From positions 1-64,000 of the forward strand of contig CAWIFL010000002.1 of assembly GCA_963835535.1 (NCBI GenBank): a DNA stretch of 64,000 nt, in the 5' to 3' direction. The stretch comes from Fen-1245 sp963835535 (GTDB lineage Bacteria; Gemmatimonadota; Gemmatimonadetes; Gemmatimonadales; JACORV01). The translations under genes were made by a program, and so were the position numbers. The notes below the pieces were generated by a model. The model ran no database searches. It had not been told where the DNA came from and worked only from the letters and a program-made list of their open reading frames with translations. Below, piece after piece: positions 61,914-64,000 of the stretch (positions are counted from its first letter, which is position 1; each line of letters begins with the position of its first letter).

Positions 61914-63034
61914 CCGTGCGCGACCGGATGCTCGGCTGGGAGGCGCGGCTGATGGTGATCATCACCGCCGCGCTGGTGGTCTTCGGCCTGGTGTCGGTCT
62001 ACGGCGCGTCGTCGGCGTTGATGCAGAAGGGGCGGCCGATCGGCTCGTCGCTCGCCCTCGATCAGGCGATGGGCGCGGCCGTGGGCGCGCTCCTCCTCAT
62101 CGTCGCCTCGCGCTTCGACCTCGAGCGGCTGCGGCGGTGGGCCTGGCCGCTGATGATCGCCACCTTCTTCGCGCTGGTCCTGCTCGTGCTCCCGTTCACG
62201 CACGCCATTGCGCCCCGCGTGAACGGCTCGCGCCGCTGGCTGGTGCTGGGCGTCTCGATCCAGGTGTCGGAGGTGGCGAAGCTCATCGTGGTCGTCTGGA
62301 CCGCGATGCTCTGCGCGAAGAAAACCAAGGAGCTGACCCACCTCAGCAAGGGCCTGCTCCCGGTCCTCGTCGTCGTGGTCCCGCTCAGCCTGCTCGTGCT
62401 GGTGGAGCCCGACCTCTCGACCGCCGTCGTGATCGGGCTGCTGGCGATGATCGTGCTCTTCGCCGCGGGAGCCCGGATCGGGCACTTCATCCTGCTCGGC
62501 CTGATCGCGATGCCGCTGGTCTGGGAGCAGATCCAGCACATGCAGTACCGGGTGCTGCGGATGACGGCGTTCCTCGATCCCGGCGCGGACCGGTTGGCCT
62601 CGGGCTACCAGATAGACCAGTCGCTCATCGGGCTCGGGGCGGGGAAGCTGTTCGGCGTCGGCTTCGGGCAGGGACAGCAGAAGCTCGGATTCCTGCCGTA
62701 TCCCTACAGCGATTTCATCTTCGCGACGGTGGGCGAGGAGTGGGGGTTCGTCGGCGTCGTCTTCCTGGTGCTGCTCTACTCGGCCTGGCTCGTCCTCGCG
62801 CTTCGGATGGCGAAGGCGACGAACGACCCGTTCCGCCAGTATCTCGGGGTCGGCCTCGCGGCCCTGGTCGGCGTGGACGCGTTCCTGCACATGGGCGTGG
62901 GGCTCGCCCTCGTCCCGACGACGGGGCTGGTCCTGCCGTTCATCTCCTACGGCCGCTCGGCGATGGTGGTGGCGCTCGTGGCCACGGGCTTGCTGATCAA
63001 CCTCGGCTCGCGCAAGCGCGCGATCGTGGTGTGA
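61910..63034 (+). CDS. ftsW: Septal peptidoglycan glycosyltransferase FtsW
   Basis: SEDS-family polymerase that builds glycan strands at the septum with FtsI. The 374-residue protein has about ten TM helices and the family motifs NGSRRWLVLG, KLIVVVWTAM, VEPDLSTAVVIG (with the catalytic Asp in the EPDxS loop), YQIDQSLIGLGAGKLFGVGFGQGQQK (pieces) and PFISYGRSAM. ATG overlaps murD (ATGA), and its stop overlaps the GTG start of murG. Confidence 0.94.
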   Translation: MTVRDRMLGWEARLMVIITAALVVFGLVSVYGASSALMQKGRPIGSSLALDQAMGAAVGALLLIVASRFDLERLRRWAWPLMIATFFALVLLVLPFTHAIAPRVNGSRRWLVLGVSIQVSEVAKLIVVVWTAMLCAKKTKELTHLSKGLLPVLVVVVPLSLLVLVEPDLSTAVVIGLLAMIVLFAAGARIGHFILLGLIAMPLVWEQIQHMQYRVLRMTAFLDPGADRLASGYQIDQSLIGLGAGKLFGVGFGQGQQKLGFLPYPYSDFIFATVGEEWGFVGVVFLVLLYSAWLVLALRMAKATNDPFRQYLGVGLAALVGVDAFLHMGVGLALVPTTGLVLPFISYGRSAMVVALVATGLLINLGSRKRAIVV

Positions 63035-64000
63035 TCACCGTCCTCTTCACCGGCGGCGGCACGGGCGGGCACCTGATGCCGGCGCTCGCCATCGCCGAGG
63101 AGATGGTCCGGCTCGATCCCGAGATCCGGCCGTTCTTCGTCGGGAGCCGGCGTGGCCTTGAGGCCGCGGTCCTCCCCCAGCGGCCGTGGGGCTTCGAGCT
63201 GCTGCCCTTGGAGCCGATCTGGCGGCAGCGGTGGTGGCGGAACATCCGTCTCCCGTTCGCCCTCTTGGAGTCGTTCCGCGTGCTGCGCAGGATCCTGGTG
63301 CGCGAGAATCCGTCCCTGGTCGTCGGCACCGGCGGCTACGTCGCCGGGCCCGTCGTGTGGGCCGCCATGAACCGCGGCATCCCGGCCGTGCTCCAGGAGG
63401 CGAACGCCTATCCCGGGATCTCCACCCGATGGCTCGCGCGCCGCGCCCGCCAGGTACACCTCGGCTTCCCGGAAGCCCGCGCGCGTCTCGCGGTCGGTCC
63501 GAACACGGAGGTGTTCGACAGCGGCAATCCGATCCCGCCGCCGCCATCGCCCCGGCCGCCGAAGCGGGATGCGAAACGGGTACTGGGATTCCCACCCGAC
63601 CGCCCACTCGTGTTCGTCACGGGCGGGAGCCAGGGAGCGCTGCCGATCAACCTCGCGGTCGCGGAGGCGCTCGAGTCCGGGAAGCTGCCCGGCGGGGCGT
63701 CGCTGCTCTGGCAGACGGGGCAGGGGATGCTGGAGCAGTTCATCCGGTTCCGGAGTGCGGGCCGGGTGGCGGTCGAGGCGTTCGTGGACCCCGTGGCCGA
63801 GGCCTACGCCGCCGCCGACCTGGTCGTCTCGAGAGCCGGCGGCACGGTCACCTCGCTCGCGGCGTGGGGCCTGCCGGCGATCCTCGTCCCGCTCCCCTCG
63901 GCGGCCGCCGGACACCAGCTCTCCAACGCCCGGGCGGCGGCCGAGGCAGGCGCCGCGGTGCTGCTTGAGCAGTCGAAACTGACCGGCGAAGCCCTCGCAA
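63031..64000 (+). CDS. murG: UDP-GlcNAc:lipid I GlcNAc transferase (partial, cut by window end)
   Basis: Converts lipid I to lipid II. The first 323 residues are visible; the family usually has about 360, so roughly 40 residues are missing beyond the window. The N-domain motif GGGTGGHLMPALAIAEE, GTGGYVAGP and EANAYPG, and the C-domain VTGGSQGA, FVDPVAEAYAAADLVVSRAGGTVTSLAAWGLPAILVPLP (pieces) are typical, although the usual His in the SQGAxxLN segment is replaced by LPINL. The GTG start overlaps the ftsW stop. murC presumably follows. Confidence 0.93.
   Translation, partial: MITVLFTGGGTGGHLMPALAIAEEMVRLDPEIRPFFVGSRRGLEAAVLPQRPWGFELLPLEPIWRQRWWRNIRLPFALLESFRVLRRILVRENPSLVVGTGGYVAGPVVWAAMNRGIPAVLQEANAYPGISTRWLARRARQVHLGFPEARARLAVGPNTEVFDSGNPIPPPPSPRPPKRDAKRVLGFPPDRPLVFVTGGSQGALPINLAVAEALESGKLPGGASLLWQTGQGMLEQFIRFRSAGRVAVEAFVDPVAEAYAAADLVVSRAGGTVTSLAAWGLPAILVPLPSAAAGHQLSNARAAAEAGAAVLLEQSKLTGEALA

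Overview
This is a very GC-rich chromosomal segment from a Gram-negative (diderm) bacterium. Many genes encode lipoproteins with clear lipoboxes, MurE carries the DNPR motif of meso-diaminopimelate users, and codon use is dominated by G/C third positions. The gene content (a Che cluster fused to an MglA/roadblock polarity module with PATAN/DUF4388 and TPR proteins, numerous small lipoproteins, a type II IleRS, the cell-wall gene order) fits Gemmatimonadota best. That assignment is inference from gene content, not from an rRNA gene; none is present.

Layout. (1) 1-8.7 kb is an accessory region: a short hypothetical protein, a CHASE3 membrane protein without a kinase, a DUF4397 lipoprotein, an isoprenylcysteine-methyltransferase-like protein, a frameshifted DHA2-type MFS pump, a SnoaL-like lipoprotein, a DCC-family protein, and a leishmanolysin-like secreted metalloprotease. 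(2) 8.76-14.66 kb, minus strand, is a tightly coupled three-gene glycan-degradation operon (six-hairpin glycosidase with two discoidin-like domains, GH2 enzyme, lipoprotein aldose 1-epimerase). (3) 14.7-20.6 kb holds a fatty-acid desaturase, a cold-shock protein with an elaborate leader, and a MacAB-like adaptor/ABC/two-permease export operon. (4) 20.6-34.6 kb is housekeeping: phzF, tilS, hpt, ftsH, folP, cdaA, a YggS-type PLP protein, divIVA, purine nucleoside phosphorylase, ileS, dksA, lspA, rluD. (5) 34.6-50.9 kb is one long operon of 16 genes: cheW, cheY, cheA, cheC, a giant TPR protein, a PATAN protein, three roadblock/LC7 proteins, mglA, a protein with two tandem DnaA-type AAA+ modules, a second PATAN-TPR protein, cheR, cheD, cheB and another TPR protein. 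(6) 51.0-53.2 kb has a small membrane protein, tRNA-Val, an exported TPR protein and tRNA-Asp. (7) 53.3-64.0 kb is the division and cell wall cluster rsmH-ftsL-ftsI-murE-murF-mraY-murD-ftsW-murG, with murG cut by the window end.

How it works together. The 34.6-50.9 kb operon looks like a complete chemosensory signalling core without its own receptor, wired to a small Ras-like GTPase and its roadblock partners. By analogy with Myxococcus Mgl/Frz and type IV pilus systems, it could set the polarity of a surface-motility machine. The tandem DnaA-like ATPase lacking any DNA-binding domain, placed between mglA and a PATAN protein, is the most unusual component.

Two genes carry single-base frameshifts in G-rich runs (MFS pump near 3207, TPR giant at 39661-39669), which may be base-calling errors. 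A 7-nt GTGAGA-type repeat array forming a large inverted repeat lies directly upstream of rsmH and appears to supply its start codon; a related element sits at the phzF 3' end. Most genes within operons overlap by ATGA or GTGA. Several first genes of operons lack a Shine-Dalgarno sequence but have a -10-like box 5-9 nt before the start codon, suggesting leaderless mRNAs.
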